DNA of 5,530 nucleotides. It comes from an uncultured Eubacteriales bacterium (lineage in GTDB: Bacteria > Bacillota_A > Clostridia > Oscillospirales > Oscillospiraceae). The notes beneath the pieces are model-generated. The model did no database searches and was not told the origin of the DNA. It worked only from the letters and a program-made list of their open reading frames with translations. Position numbers and translations under genes: made by a program. The stretch spans positions 1-5,530 of the forward strand of contig CATKHE010000159.1 of NCBI GenBank assembly GCA_949747935.1, read 5' to 3'. Below are positions 1-5,432 of the stretch, piece by piece (the stretch's first letter is position 1; every line of letters begins with the position of its first letter).

Positions 1-996
1 CGGGATGGCGGAGGCGGAGATAATCACCCGGTCGCCGGGGAGCAGGTCCACCTGCCGGTGGGTGTTGAAGGCCATGCGGGTGAGGGCGGACATGGTCTCA
101 CCCTGGCTGCCGGTGGTGATGATGCACACCCGGCTCTTGGGCAGGGACTTGATGTGGTTCAGGTCCATCATCACCCCGTCAGGGATATTCATATAGCCCA
201 GCTCGGTGGACACCTTCATCACATTCTCCATGGACCGGCCGGTGACGGCCACCTTCCGCCCATATCGGGCGGCCACGTCGATGATCTGCTGAATCCGGTC
301 CACGTTGGAGGCGAAGGTGGTGACGATGATACGCTCCTCGCAGCCCCGGAACAGCCCGTCGAAGGAGGTCCCCACGCTGCGCTCGGACCGGGTGTAGCCT
401 GGGCGTTCCACATTGGTAGAGTCGGCCAGCAGGGCCAGCACGCCCTCCTTGCCCAGCTCGCCCAGACGGCCCAGGTCCATCATGCCCCCCTGGATGGGGG
501 TGGCGTCGATCTTGAAGTCGCCAGTGTGGACGCAGGTGCCCGCCGGGCACTTGATGGCAAAGGCCACCGCGTCGGCGATGGAGTGGTTCACATGGATGAA
601 CTCCACGCTGAACCGCCCCGCCTTGACCACATCCCCCGCCTCGCAGGTAATCAGCTTGGTCCGGCTCAGCAGGCGGTGCTCCTCCAGCTTCAGCTTAATC
701 AGCCCGGCAGACATACGGGTGGCGTAGATCGGGGCGTTCACCGACCGCAGGACGTAGGGCAGGGCCCCGATATGGTCCTCGTGGCCGTGGGTGATGAAGA
801 TACCTCGGATTTTATTCTGGTTCTTGATCAGATAGCTCACGTCGGGGATGACCACATCGATGCCGTACATGTCATCGTCGGGAAAGCCCATGCCGCAGTC
901 GACGACAATAATGTCGCCGCCATACTCATAGACGGTGAGGTTCTTGCCGATCTCATTGAGACCGCCAAGGGAAATAATTTTCAGTTTTTCTGCCAT
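1..996 (-). CDS. rnj: Ribonuclease J, N-terminal 332 residues (3' end off the left edge)
   Basis: Metallo-beta-lactamase/beta-CASP ribonuclease acting in the cytoplasm on mRNA decay and 5'-end maturation; the family has endonuclease and 5'-3' exonuclease activity. Reading leftward from 996, the protein begins MAEKLKIISLGGLNEIGKN. The zinc-binding signature HGHEDH lies at residues 70-75, further conserved metal ligands are expected at H138 (VNHSI) and D160 (HTGDFKID), and the ADSTN motif at 191-195 leads into the beta-CASP domain (about 200 onward). TTFASNVDR (226-234) and TTGSQGE (294-300) are typical of RNase J. Family members are about 550 residues, so the rest of beta-CASP, the last metal ligand and the C-terminal dimerisation domain are missing only because the window ends. 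The ATG start has AAGGAG 5 nt upstream. RNase J1 and J2 cannot be told apart here. The upstream gap is unusually structured, which could matter for regulation. Confidence 0.96.
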   Translation of the reverse strand, partial: MAEKLKIISLGGLNEIGKNLTVYEYGGDIIVVDCGMGFPDDDMYGIDVVIPDVSYLIKNQNKIRGIFITHGHEDHIGALPYVLRSVNAPIYATRMSAGLIKLKLEEHRLLSRTKLITCEAGDVVKAGRFSVEFIHVNHSIADAVAFAIKCPAGTCVHTGDFKIDATPIQGGMMDLGRLGELGKEGVLALLADSTNVERPGYTRSERSVGTSFDGLFRGCEERIIVTTFASNVDRIQQIIDVAARYGRKVAVTGRSMENVMKVSTELGYMNIPDGVMMDLNHIKSLPKSRVCIITTGSQGETMSALTRMAFNTHRQVDLLPGDRVIISASAIP

Positions 997-1001
997 AATA
1001 A

Positions 1002-1007
1002 CTCCTT
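1002..1007 (-). promoter_or_regulatory. Ribosome binding site of the RNase J gene
   Basis: AAGGAG on the minus strand ends 5 nt before the ATG at 996-994. It fixes the start of RNase J. It lies in the A/T-rich stretch (about 997-1038) that separates the gene from the folded region upstream. Confidence 0.85.
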
Positions 1008-1038
1008 AATTCTCAGTTTATGTAGATATTTGTTGTAT

Positions 1039-1167
1039 CCTGGCAGAAAAGCCCATGGAAAACCCGCCGTGCGCGCCGCACAGCAGTCAGACGAAGGCCC
1101 TCTCCCGCCCCGGCCCTGCCTCGCCGGTGGGGGCTGCGCTCTTTCGTCTTCATGGCTCTCTGTCTGG
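1039..1167. ncRNA. Candidate structured RNA (branched rod) between RNase J and the sugar nucleotidyltransferase gene
   Basis: Seen directly: nested complementary arms. The closing stem pairs CC 1039-1040 with 1166-1167, GGCAGA 1042-1047 with TCTGTC 1159-1164, GCC 1051-1053 with GGC 1154-1156, and ATG 1055-1057 with CAT 1151-1153. The middle stem pairs AGACGAA 1089-1095 with TTCGTCT 1143-1149. The apical hairpin pairs CCGGC 1110-1114 with GCCGG 1123-1127 and continues outward with mismatches. The 31-nt side loop 1058-1088 holds its own hairpin, GTGCG 1069-1073 with CGCAC 1077-1081. No convincing reading frame is present. On the minus strand it would be a leader of the RNase J mRNA. On either strand it could be an independent RNA; a rod with one asymmetric bubble carrying a small hairpin resembles 6S RNA, but I see no sequence match that proves this. 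G+C-rich DNA folds easily, so confidence is low. Confidence 0.27.
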
Positions 1168-1172
1168 TTGAC

Positions 1173-1214
1173 CCGCAGTCCGTCCCCGCCTGTCCTACGG
1201 TTCGGAAACTGCGG
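1173..1214. other. Hairpin-forming inverted repeat
   Basis: CCGCAGT at 1173-1179 pairs with ACTGCGG at 1208-1214, and CCG 1180-1182 pairs with CGG 1203-1205 across an AA bulge (1206-1207). This gives a 10-bp stem around a 20-nt loop. It directly follows the 1039-1167 element on the plus strand, or precedes it on the minus strand. It could be part of the same RNA or leader. No U-run follows on either strand at the usual distance, so it is not a standard intrinsic terminator. Confidence 0.4.
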
Positions 1215-1219
1215 AATAT

Positions 1220-1267
1220 ATTTAGACGCCGGGGCGGGAGGGTCCTCCCGCCCCCTGGCGTTTAAAT
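1220..1267. terminator. Strong G+C-rich hairpin with A/T flanks, possible two-way terminator
   Basis: ATTTAGACGCC (1220-1230) pairs with GGCGTTTAAAT (1257-1267), with one G-U pair if read on the plus strand. The inner GGGGCGGGAGG (1231-1241) pairs perfectly with CCTCCCGCCCC (1244-1254). A 2-nt bulge (1255-1256) separates the two helices. The outer A/T pairs give short U-rich tails on both strands: TTTAAAT on plus, TCTAAATATATT on minus. It is the best terminator candidate for the leftward sugar nucleotidyltransferase gene, whose stop lies about 165 bases away, but the U-tracts are weak. A plus-strand RNA ending here is equally possible. Confidence 0.4.
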
Positions 1268-1270
1268 CAC

Positions 1271-1335
1271 GTGTAGGGACACATCATAATGTGTCCGTCC
1301 CGCATGCCCGGACGCTTCGTGAAGCGTCCCTGCAG
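1271..1335. repeat. Compound palindromic element, MITE-like or REP-like
   Basis: Two perfect hairpins lie side by side: GGACACAT 1277-1284 with ATGTGTCC 1289-1296 (4-nt loop), and GGACGCTTC 1310-1318 with GAAGCGTCC 1321-1329. The ends are themselves inverted: GTGTAGGGAC at 1271-1280 against GTCCCTGCAG at 1326-1335 (8 of 10 positions). A smaller palindrome, CGCAA/TTGCG, follows at 1340-1354. From memory, TGTAGGGAC-type palindromes recur between genes in Oscillospiraceae genomes. Only one copy is present here, so a dispersed repeat is an inference. No U-run follows either hairpin. Confidence 0.45.
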
Positions 1336-1431
1336 ACATCGCAACGCGTTTGCGGGACAAAATAGACATCTCCAGTTTACCACACTTCTCCCGGAAAGTA
1401 TACTATGCGTTTCACAAGAAGAAATATGCCA

Positions 1432-3789
1432 TTATTTGTTCTTCTCTTGGGCACATTGCTCAGAAATCGCGTGGTCCAGCTCCGCCGCCCGGCCTGCGTA
1501 GAAGTCGCACAGCTCGGCGGCCAGCTCCAGGTCGGGGCCCTCCGCGATGACCCGCAGGGCCGACCGCCGCGCCATGGGGGTGAGATAGACCCAGCCGCTG
1601 CCGGTGCGCAGGCGCAGGCCCTCGCCGGCAGGAGTCCGGGCGCTCTCCCGGGCCAGGGCCTGCATTACCCTGCCCCGGTCGGAGCTGAGGGGCACCTCCC
1701 GCCGCCAGGAGGAGAAACGGGGAGTCTTGGCGATCAGGGCCTCCAGCTTCTGTCCCGAGACCGCCATCCGGGAGCAGATGCGTACCGCCGCCGCAGGGGC
1801 CTGCCTCAGCCAGGGCTGGGCCGCGTACAGCTCCCGGGCCTGATCCCCGTCCCGGTCCAGCCGCAGAACGGTGCCGCCGTAGCCCGCCGCCACCAGCTCC
1901 ACCGCCGCGCTTGCCCCGGCGGGGACGGCCACCCTGCCCGACCCGTTCTCCATCTCAATCAGGGCAGTGAGGGTGAGCAGCTGACCGGCTTCGATCACCG
2001 TCCCCCGCTCGTCCTGGGCGGTGAGGTGGAAGCCTCCCCGCCCGGCGTGGAAGGCCGCAATGCCGGGCCGCCAGACCTCCTCCAGCCTGCACCCCAGGGC
2101 GGACAGAGCCGCCCGCAGGGCTCGGTCCTCCGGGGTGGCCTCTCCCACCGCCACCGTAGGGCGGCGCAGGGCAGGCCGCCGAAGGCGTGCTCCCTCCGCC
2201 GTCCGTCTTGCCCACTGGTCCTGCGTGAGTTCACACTGCCGCATCTGCCCAACCCGGCCTCCCCGGACCCGGCGCAGCTCCCCCTGGAGCAGGGCGTGCT
2301 CCAGCTTCCGCTCCCGTGCCCTGCCCAGGGGCAGTCCGTCCCGGTCAAAGAAGTGGAGCCAGACCGTCCCCCCCTCCTCCTCCACAAAGAGGGAGACGGG
2401 CAGCTGTAAAAGGGCCGCAGCCCCGGCCCCCTGGACAGGACTGCGCAGGGCATGGGTGAGCACCTCGCTTCCGGCGGCCGCCGCCCCGGCAGCGGCCGCC
2501 CGGGCCAGCATCCCGGCCCCAGGCGTGGAGGAGCAGCCCAGACCGACGCTGCCCTCCGCCCCCAGAATGCTGCCCAGGGTGAGCAGGGCCTCCGGCCCCA
2601 GGTCCTCCCCCAGCGTTCCGCGGATGGTCCCGCTGTCGCCGAAGCGCAGCACCCCCTTCTGACTCCCGCTGGTCACCGACCGGGCCAGCCGGCAGCCGGC
2701 GGGAGCGGTCTGTCCCGGCCAGAGCTTCACCCGCTCCAGCAGGGTCGTGTCCTCCTCCGCCAGGGCATTTTCCCCCAGGACGGCCCCCTCGTTGAGGACC
2801 GCCCCCTTCCGGGCGGAGGCGTCCCGGCACAGAATCGCTCCATACAGGGTGGTCCGGGAGCCGGCGGCGGCGTTTTCCAGCAGGATGGACCGCTGGATCA
2901 TGGCCCGCTCCCCCACGACAGCCCCCCGCTCCAGTACGGCGTGGGGACCGATGAGGCAGCCCGAGCCCAGCTCCACCCCGTCGCCGATCCAGCAGGGCGG
3001 CACCAGATTCAGCCCCTCCGGAACAGGCCGGGCAGACCATACCCCCGCCGACCGCTTGGGCAGGCCCATGTCCAGCTTCACCTTGCCGGACAGGGCGTCG
3101 CACAGACAGTCCAGATAGGCCTTGCAGTCCCCCATATCCCGCCAGTAGCCCTCCAGGGGCAGCGCATACAGGGGGGCTCCCTCCCGGAGCAGGGCGGGGA
3201 ACAGGTCTTTTCCGAAGTCGAAGACCTCCCCCCGGGGCACCCGCTCCATGGCGGCAGGGGACAAGATATAAATGCCGGTGTTGATCTGGTCGGTGAACAC
3301 CTGTCCCCACCCCGGCTTCTCCACGAACCGCTCCACCCGGCCCTGCTCATCGGTGAGGACCAGGCCGTACTCCAGGGGATTGGGGTGGCGGTAGAGGGCC
3401 AGGGTGGCCTGGGCGCCCCGCTCCTGGTGGAAGCGGAGCAGGGCGGTCAGATCCAGGTCACAGACGCAGTCCCCGCTGATGACCAGAAAGTCCCCGTCCC
3501 CCAGCGCCTCCGCGCAGTTTTTGACGCTGCCCGCCGTGCCCAGGGGCTCGTCCTCGGTGAACCAGGTCAGCCGCACCCCCAGCCGCTTTCCGCTCCCGAA
3601 ATAATCCATCACCGCCTGGGGCTTGTAGCACAGGGTCACGCAGATATCAGCGATCCCGTGGACCTTCAGCAGGTTGATGATATGCTCCATCACCGGCCGG
3701 CCCAGCAGGGGGGTCATGGGCTTGGGACTGCCCAGAGACAGGGGCCGCAGCCGGGTGCCCTCTCCCCCTGCCATAATCACAGCTTTCAA
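1432..3789 (-). CDS. Sugar-1-phosphate nucleotidyltransferase fused to a beta-helix and a degenerate phosphohexomutase-like domain
   Basis: 785 residues, cytoplasmic, probably supplying an activated sugar (GDP-mannose or similar) for cell-surface polysaccharide. Residues 1-235 form a nucleotidyltransferase domain: GGEGTRLRPL (8-17) with PKPM (22-25), GTAGS (84-88), SGDC (105-108), FVEKP (155-159), NTGIYILSP (170-178) and YWRDMGD (215-221). Residues 262-370 show hexapeptide-type repeats of a left-handed beta-helix. From 380 the fold signature RFGDSGTIRG and the region 414-443 match phosphomannomutases. However, the catalytic-serine TASHNP, the metal-binding DGDxDR and the phosphate-binding RPSGTEP motifs are absent; TPMARRS (737-743) stands at the last position. 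The start is TTG, chosen because it gives the canonical MKAVIMAGG; GGAAGGA lies 12 nt upstream, a wide spacing. The exact nucleotide and sugar cannot be read from sequence. The pyrophosphorylase call is firm; the mutase part is likely non-catalytic or regulatory. Confidence 0.9.
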   Translation of the reverse strand: MKAVIMAGGEGTRLRPLSLGSPKPMTPLLGRPVMEHIINLLKVHGIADICVTLCYKPQAVMDYFGSGKRLGVRLTWFTEDEPLGTAGSVKNCAEALGDGDFLVISGDCVCDLDLTALLRFHQERGAQATLALYRHPNPLEYGLVLTDEQGRVERFVEKPGWGQVFTDQINTGIYILSPAAMERVPRGEVFDFGKDLFPALLREGAPLYALPLEGYWRDMGDCKAYLDCLCDALSGKVKLDMGLPKRSAGVWSARPVPEGLNLVPPCWIGDGVELGSGCLIGPHAVLERGAVVGERAMIQRSILLENAAAGSRTTLYGAILCRDASARKGAVLNEGAVLGENALAEEDTTLLERVKLWPGQTAPAGCRLARSVTSGSQKGVLRFGDSGTIRGTLGEDLGPEALLTLGSILGAEGSVGLGCSSTPGAGMLARAAAAGAAAAGSEVLTHALRSPVQGAGAAALLQLPVSLFVEEEGGTVWLHFFDRDGLPLGRARERKLEHALLQGELRRVRGGRVGQMRQCELTQDQWARRTAEGARLRRPALRRPTVAVGEATPEDRALRAALSALGCRLEEVWRPGIAAFHAGRGGFHLTAQDERGTVIEAGQLLTLTALIEMENGSGRVAVPAGASAAVELVAAGYGGTVLRLDRDGDQARELYAAQPWLRQAPAAAVRICSRMAVSGQKLEALIAKTPRFSSWRREVPLSSDRGRVMQALARESARTPAGEGLRLRTGSGWVYLTPMARRSALRVIAEGPDLELAAELCDFYAGRAAELDHAISEQCAQEKNK

Positions 3790-3853
3790 AACAGTTCGCC
3801 ATCCTTCCGTCAGTCAAGTACGGGTAGTATGGCTGTTCTGGGAAGCTTTAACC

Positions 3854-3882
3854 TTGTTTGACCCAGCAAAATATGGTATACT
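3854..3882 (+). promoter_or_regulatory. Sigma-A-type extended -10 promoter of the ArsC/Spx-family gene
   Basis: TTGTTT (3854-3859), a 17-nt spacer and TATACT (3877-3882), with TG at 3874-3875 forming an extended -10. Transcription would start near 3889 and give a leader of about 25 nt before the ATG at 3915. The promoter rules out the upstream in-frame TTG at 3858 as a start codon. Confidence 0.6.
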
Positions 3883-3901
3883 CAGGGCAATCCAGTCAAA
3901 C
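3856..3901. promoter_or_regulatory. Dyad centred on the -10 box, possible operator
   Basis: GTTTGAC (3856-3862) and GTCAAAC (3895-3901) are perfect inverted copies. Their midpoint, 3878.5, is exactly that of the palindrome GTATAC (3876-3881) inside the -10 region. The bases between are not symmetric. The arms cover the -35 side and the early transcribed region, where a dimeric or looping regulator could act. The two arms may also be a coincidence. Confidence 0.3.
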
Positions 3902-3906
3902 AGGAG
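3902..3906 (+). promoter_or_regulatory. Ribosome binding site that sets the ArsC/Spx-family start
   Basis: AGGAG, 8 nt before the ATG at 3915. No comparable site precedes the earlier in-frame start at 3858, which lies inside the promoter. Confidence 0.85.
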
Positions 3907-3914
3907 CGATTTTG

Positions 3915-4247
3915 ATGAACATTCAAATTTTCGGAAAGAGCAAGTGCTTCGATACCAAAAAAGCGGAGCGGTGGTTCAAGGAGCGGCGAATCAAATTTCA
4001 GGCGGTGGACCTGAAAAAGCAGGGCATGAGCCTTGGGGAGCTGACCAGCGTGAAGAACGCGGTGGGGCTGGAGGCCATGGTGGACCCCAGACACCCGGAC
4101 GCGGCGTTGGTGTCCTATTTGGCCTCCGACCAGGCCAAGCTGGAGAAGCTCTTCGAGGACCCCTTCCTCCTGCGCACCCCCGTCGTCCGCAATGGCCGGC
4201 AGGCCACCGTGGGCTTCTGCCCCGAGGTGTGGGAGGGGTGGCAGTGA
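3915..4247 (+). CDS. ArsC/Spx-family thioredoxin-fold protein (arsenate reductase-like)
   Basis: 110 residues, the usual size for the COG1393 ArsC/YffB/Spx group, cytoplasmic. It starts MNIQIFGKSKCFDTKKAERW, with the family's N-terminal active-site cysteine at C11 followed by FDTKKA. T14 stands where Spx-type proteins carry the second cysteine of CxxC. The C-terminal block LLRTPVVRNGR (85-95) followed by VGFCPEVW (99-106) is typical of clostridial members. Against what I recall of E. coli ArsC (Arg60, Arg94, Arg107), R87 matches one arginine, but C102 falls near the position of Arg107, so true arsenate reductase activity is doubtful. A redox-linked reductase or an Spx-like regulator are alternatives. 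No arsR, arsB or acr3 gene is nearby. It has its own promoter and is followed by a hairpin at 4276-4291, so it is probably transcribed alone. Confidence 0.9.
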   Translation: MNIQIFGKSKCFDTKKAERWFKERRIKFQAVDLKKQGMSLGELTSVKNAVGLEAMVDPRHPDAALVSYLASDQAKLEKLFEDPFLLRTPVVRNGRQATVGFCPEVWEGWQ

Positions 4248-4271
4248 CCCGGCAGCCTGTGGGAAGGTCCT

Positions 4272-4300
4272 AAAAGTCCGTTTTAACGGACATTTTCTCT
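4272..4300 (+). terminator. Intrinsic terminator after the ArsC/Spx-family gene, or operator of the WYL gene
   Basis: GTCCGTT (4276-4282) pairs with AACGGAC (4285-4291). It is preceded by AAAA and followed by ATTTTCTCT, the layout of a short, possibly two-way intrinsic terminator 28 nt after the stop codon. The stem is only 7 bp with a tight TT loop. The same inverted repeat overlaps a weak possible -35 (TTAACG 4283-4288, then CAATAG 4305-4310 at 16 nt), so it could instead be the site where the WYL regulator controls its own gene. Confidence 0.55.
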
Positions 4301-4324
4301 GTCACAATAGGGCGTGAAACCCGG

Positions 4325-4332
4325 AAAGGAGG
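4325..4332 (+). promoter_or_regulatory. Ribosome binding site of the WYL regulator gene
   Basis: AAAGGAGG ends 8 nt before the ATG at 4341. This selects that ATG over the in-frame GTG at 4314, which lies upstream of the site and has no site of its own. Confidence 0.9.
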
Positions 4333-4340
4333 ATACGATT

Positions 4341-5327
4341 ATGGCAAAGAGCTCCAATCAAAAGACCAAGCTGCTCCATCTGTCCCGCATGCTCCTGCGG
4401 CAGACCGACGAGGACCACCCCCTCACGGTGCCCCAGATTATCGAGGGCCTGGCCCGGCAGGATATCAAGGCCGAACGCAAGAGCATTTACGACGATCTGG
4501 AGGCCCTGCGTCTGTTCGGCCTGGACGTCCAGTCCAGGAAGGGCAAGACCCCCGGCTGGTTCATCGGGTCCCGGGAGTTTGAGCTGCCCGAGGTAAAGCT
4601 GCTCATGGACGCGGTGCAGTCCTCCCGGTTCATCACCCAGAAGAAGAGCGACGCCCTCATCCGCAAGCTGGAGGGGTTGGCCAGCGTCCACCAGGCCGGG
4701 CAGCTCCAGCGGCAGGTCTACGTCTCGGGCCGGATCAAGGTGATGAACGAGAGCATCTATTACAACGTGGACAAGCTCCACACCGCCGTCGCTGGACAGA
4801 AGGCCATCACCTTTAAATATTTCGACTACGACATCGCCCGGCAGAAGGTCTTCCGGCAGGAGGGAAAACGGTATGTGGTCTCCCCCTACGGGCTGATCTG
4901 GAACAGCGAGAACTACTACCTGGTGGCCTTCGACCACGCCCACCAGGAGCTGCGCCACTACCGGGTGGATAAGATGGCCGAGATCGTGGTCACCAGCCTG
5001 GACCGGGAGGGCCGGGATCAACACCCGGATTTTCAGCTGGCCGAATATGGGCAGAAGCACTTCGGCATGTACAGCGGTCAGGAGTTGAGGGTCACCCTCC
5101 GGGGCAGGCGGGACAAGGCCCATCTGGTTTGGGACCGGTTCGGGCAGGATATCATCATGGTTCCCGACGGGGAGGATTTCTTCACTGTCACCCTCCCCGT
5201 GGTTATCAGCCCCCAATTTTTCGGCTGGCTGCTGGGGCTGGACGGCAGCGTCGCCCTGGCAGGACCCAGTGAGGCCAAGGCCGCCTACCGCCGCCATCTC
5301 ACCGCCGCGCTGGAAGAACTTACATAG
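4341..5327 (+). CDS. WYL-domain transcriptional regulator
   Basis: 328 residues, cytoplasmic DNA-binding protein of the HTH-WYL-WCX type. Residues 8-75 form a winged helix-turn-helix: LTVPQIIEGL (28-37) as the first helix of the motif, and RKSIYDDLEALRLFG (46-60) as the recognition helix. The WYL domain runs from about 140 to 215 with SPYGLIWNSENYYLVAFD (181-198); the namesake motif is YYL at 192-194. HYRVDKM (206-212) is also typical. The C-terminal WCX-type extension spans about 246-325. WYL domains are thought to bind nucleotides, nucleic acids or other ligands and to switch the HTH; the ligand here is unknown. The gene sits alone between a hairpin and a separate promoter for the next gene. 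Autoregulation through the repeat at 4276-4291 is plausible but not shown. No CRISPR, defence or DNA-repair genes are visible in the window. Confidence 0.93.
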   Translation: MAKSSNQKTKLLHLSRMLLRQTDEDHPLTVPQIIEGLARQDIKAERKSIYDDLEALRLFGLDVQSRKGKTPGWFIGSREFELPEVKLLMDAVQSSRFITQKKSDALIRKLEGLASVHQAGQLQRQVYVSGRIKVMNESIYYNVDKLHTAVAGQKAITFKYFDYDIARQKVFRQEGKRYVVSPYGLIWNSENYYLVAFDHAHQELRHYRVDKMAEIVVTSLDREGRDQHPDFQLAEYGQKHFGMYSGQELRVTLRGRRDKAHLVWDRFGQDIIMVPDGEDFFTVTLPVVISPQFFGWLLGLDGSVALAGPSEAKAAYRRHLTAALEELT

Positions 5328-5359
5328 ATTAAAAGCAGATAAAAATTTTGTCGGCACAG

Positions 5360-5388
5360 TGGTATTTTCTCCGCCGGTATGATATGAT
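5360..5388 (+). promoter_or_regulatory. Extended -10 promoter upstream of the NfeD-family gene
   Basis: TATGAT at 5383-5388 is preceded by TGA (5380-5382), making an extended -10; a second overlapping TATGAT lies at 5378-5383. The -35 side at 17 nt (5360-5365, TGGTAT) is poor, as often tolerated with an extended -10. The surrounding stretch 5328-5432 is A/T-rich. I see no clear terminator for the WYL gene in it, so some read-through is possible. Confidence 0.5.
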
Positions 5389-5417
5389 AGAGAAGACCTC
5401 ATATAACCATCGAACCG

Positions 5418-5425
5418 AAAGGAGG
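5418..5425 (+). promoter_or_regulatory. Ribosome binding site of the NfeD-family gene
   Basis: AAAGGAGG, 7 nt before the GTG at 5433. It supports GTG as the initiation codon, since no ATG is in range in that frame. Confidence 0.88.
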
Positions 5426-5432
5426 AATTACG

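Noticed and set aside
58..1365. Long open frame on the plus strand (435 codons) over the RNase J gene and the gap.
   Set aside because: It is antisense to a clear RNase J, rich in low-complexity His/Gly/Pro residues, and has no ribosome binding site. Open antisense frames are expected in G+C-rich DNA.
997..1431. Riboswitch, T-box, tRNA or tmRNA in the gap.
   Set aside because: I found no T-box sequence, tRNA cloverleaf, or core motif of the riboswitch classes I know. Only the generic stems described can be supported.
3790..3850. Minus-strand promoter for the nucleotidyltransferase gene.
   Set aside because: CATACT and TTGACT occur on the minus strand here but not at a workable spacing; no box pair was good enough to list.
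2345..3861. Long open frames on both strands within the nucleotidyltransferase gene (for example plus 2452-3861, minus 2345-3310).
   Set aside because: They are Gly/Pro/Arg-rich shadows of the recognised enzyme, without domain motifs or ribosome binding sites.
3858..3914. N-terminal extension of the ArsC-like protein from the TTG at 3858.
   Set aside because: The extension lies across the promoter, has no ribosome binding site, and the family's first beta strand begins at the ATG at 3915.
4314..4340. GTG start nine codons upstream for the WYL gene.
   Set aside because: It would place the AAAGGAGG site inside the coding region; the ATG at 4341 is correctly spaced from it.
4302..5402. 366-codon minus-strand frame opposite the WYL gene.
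   Set aside because: The sense frame carries clear HTH and WYL motifs and a strong ribosome binding site. The antisense product matches no family I know and is a mirror of codon bias.
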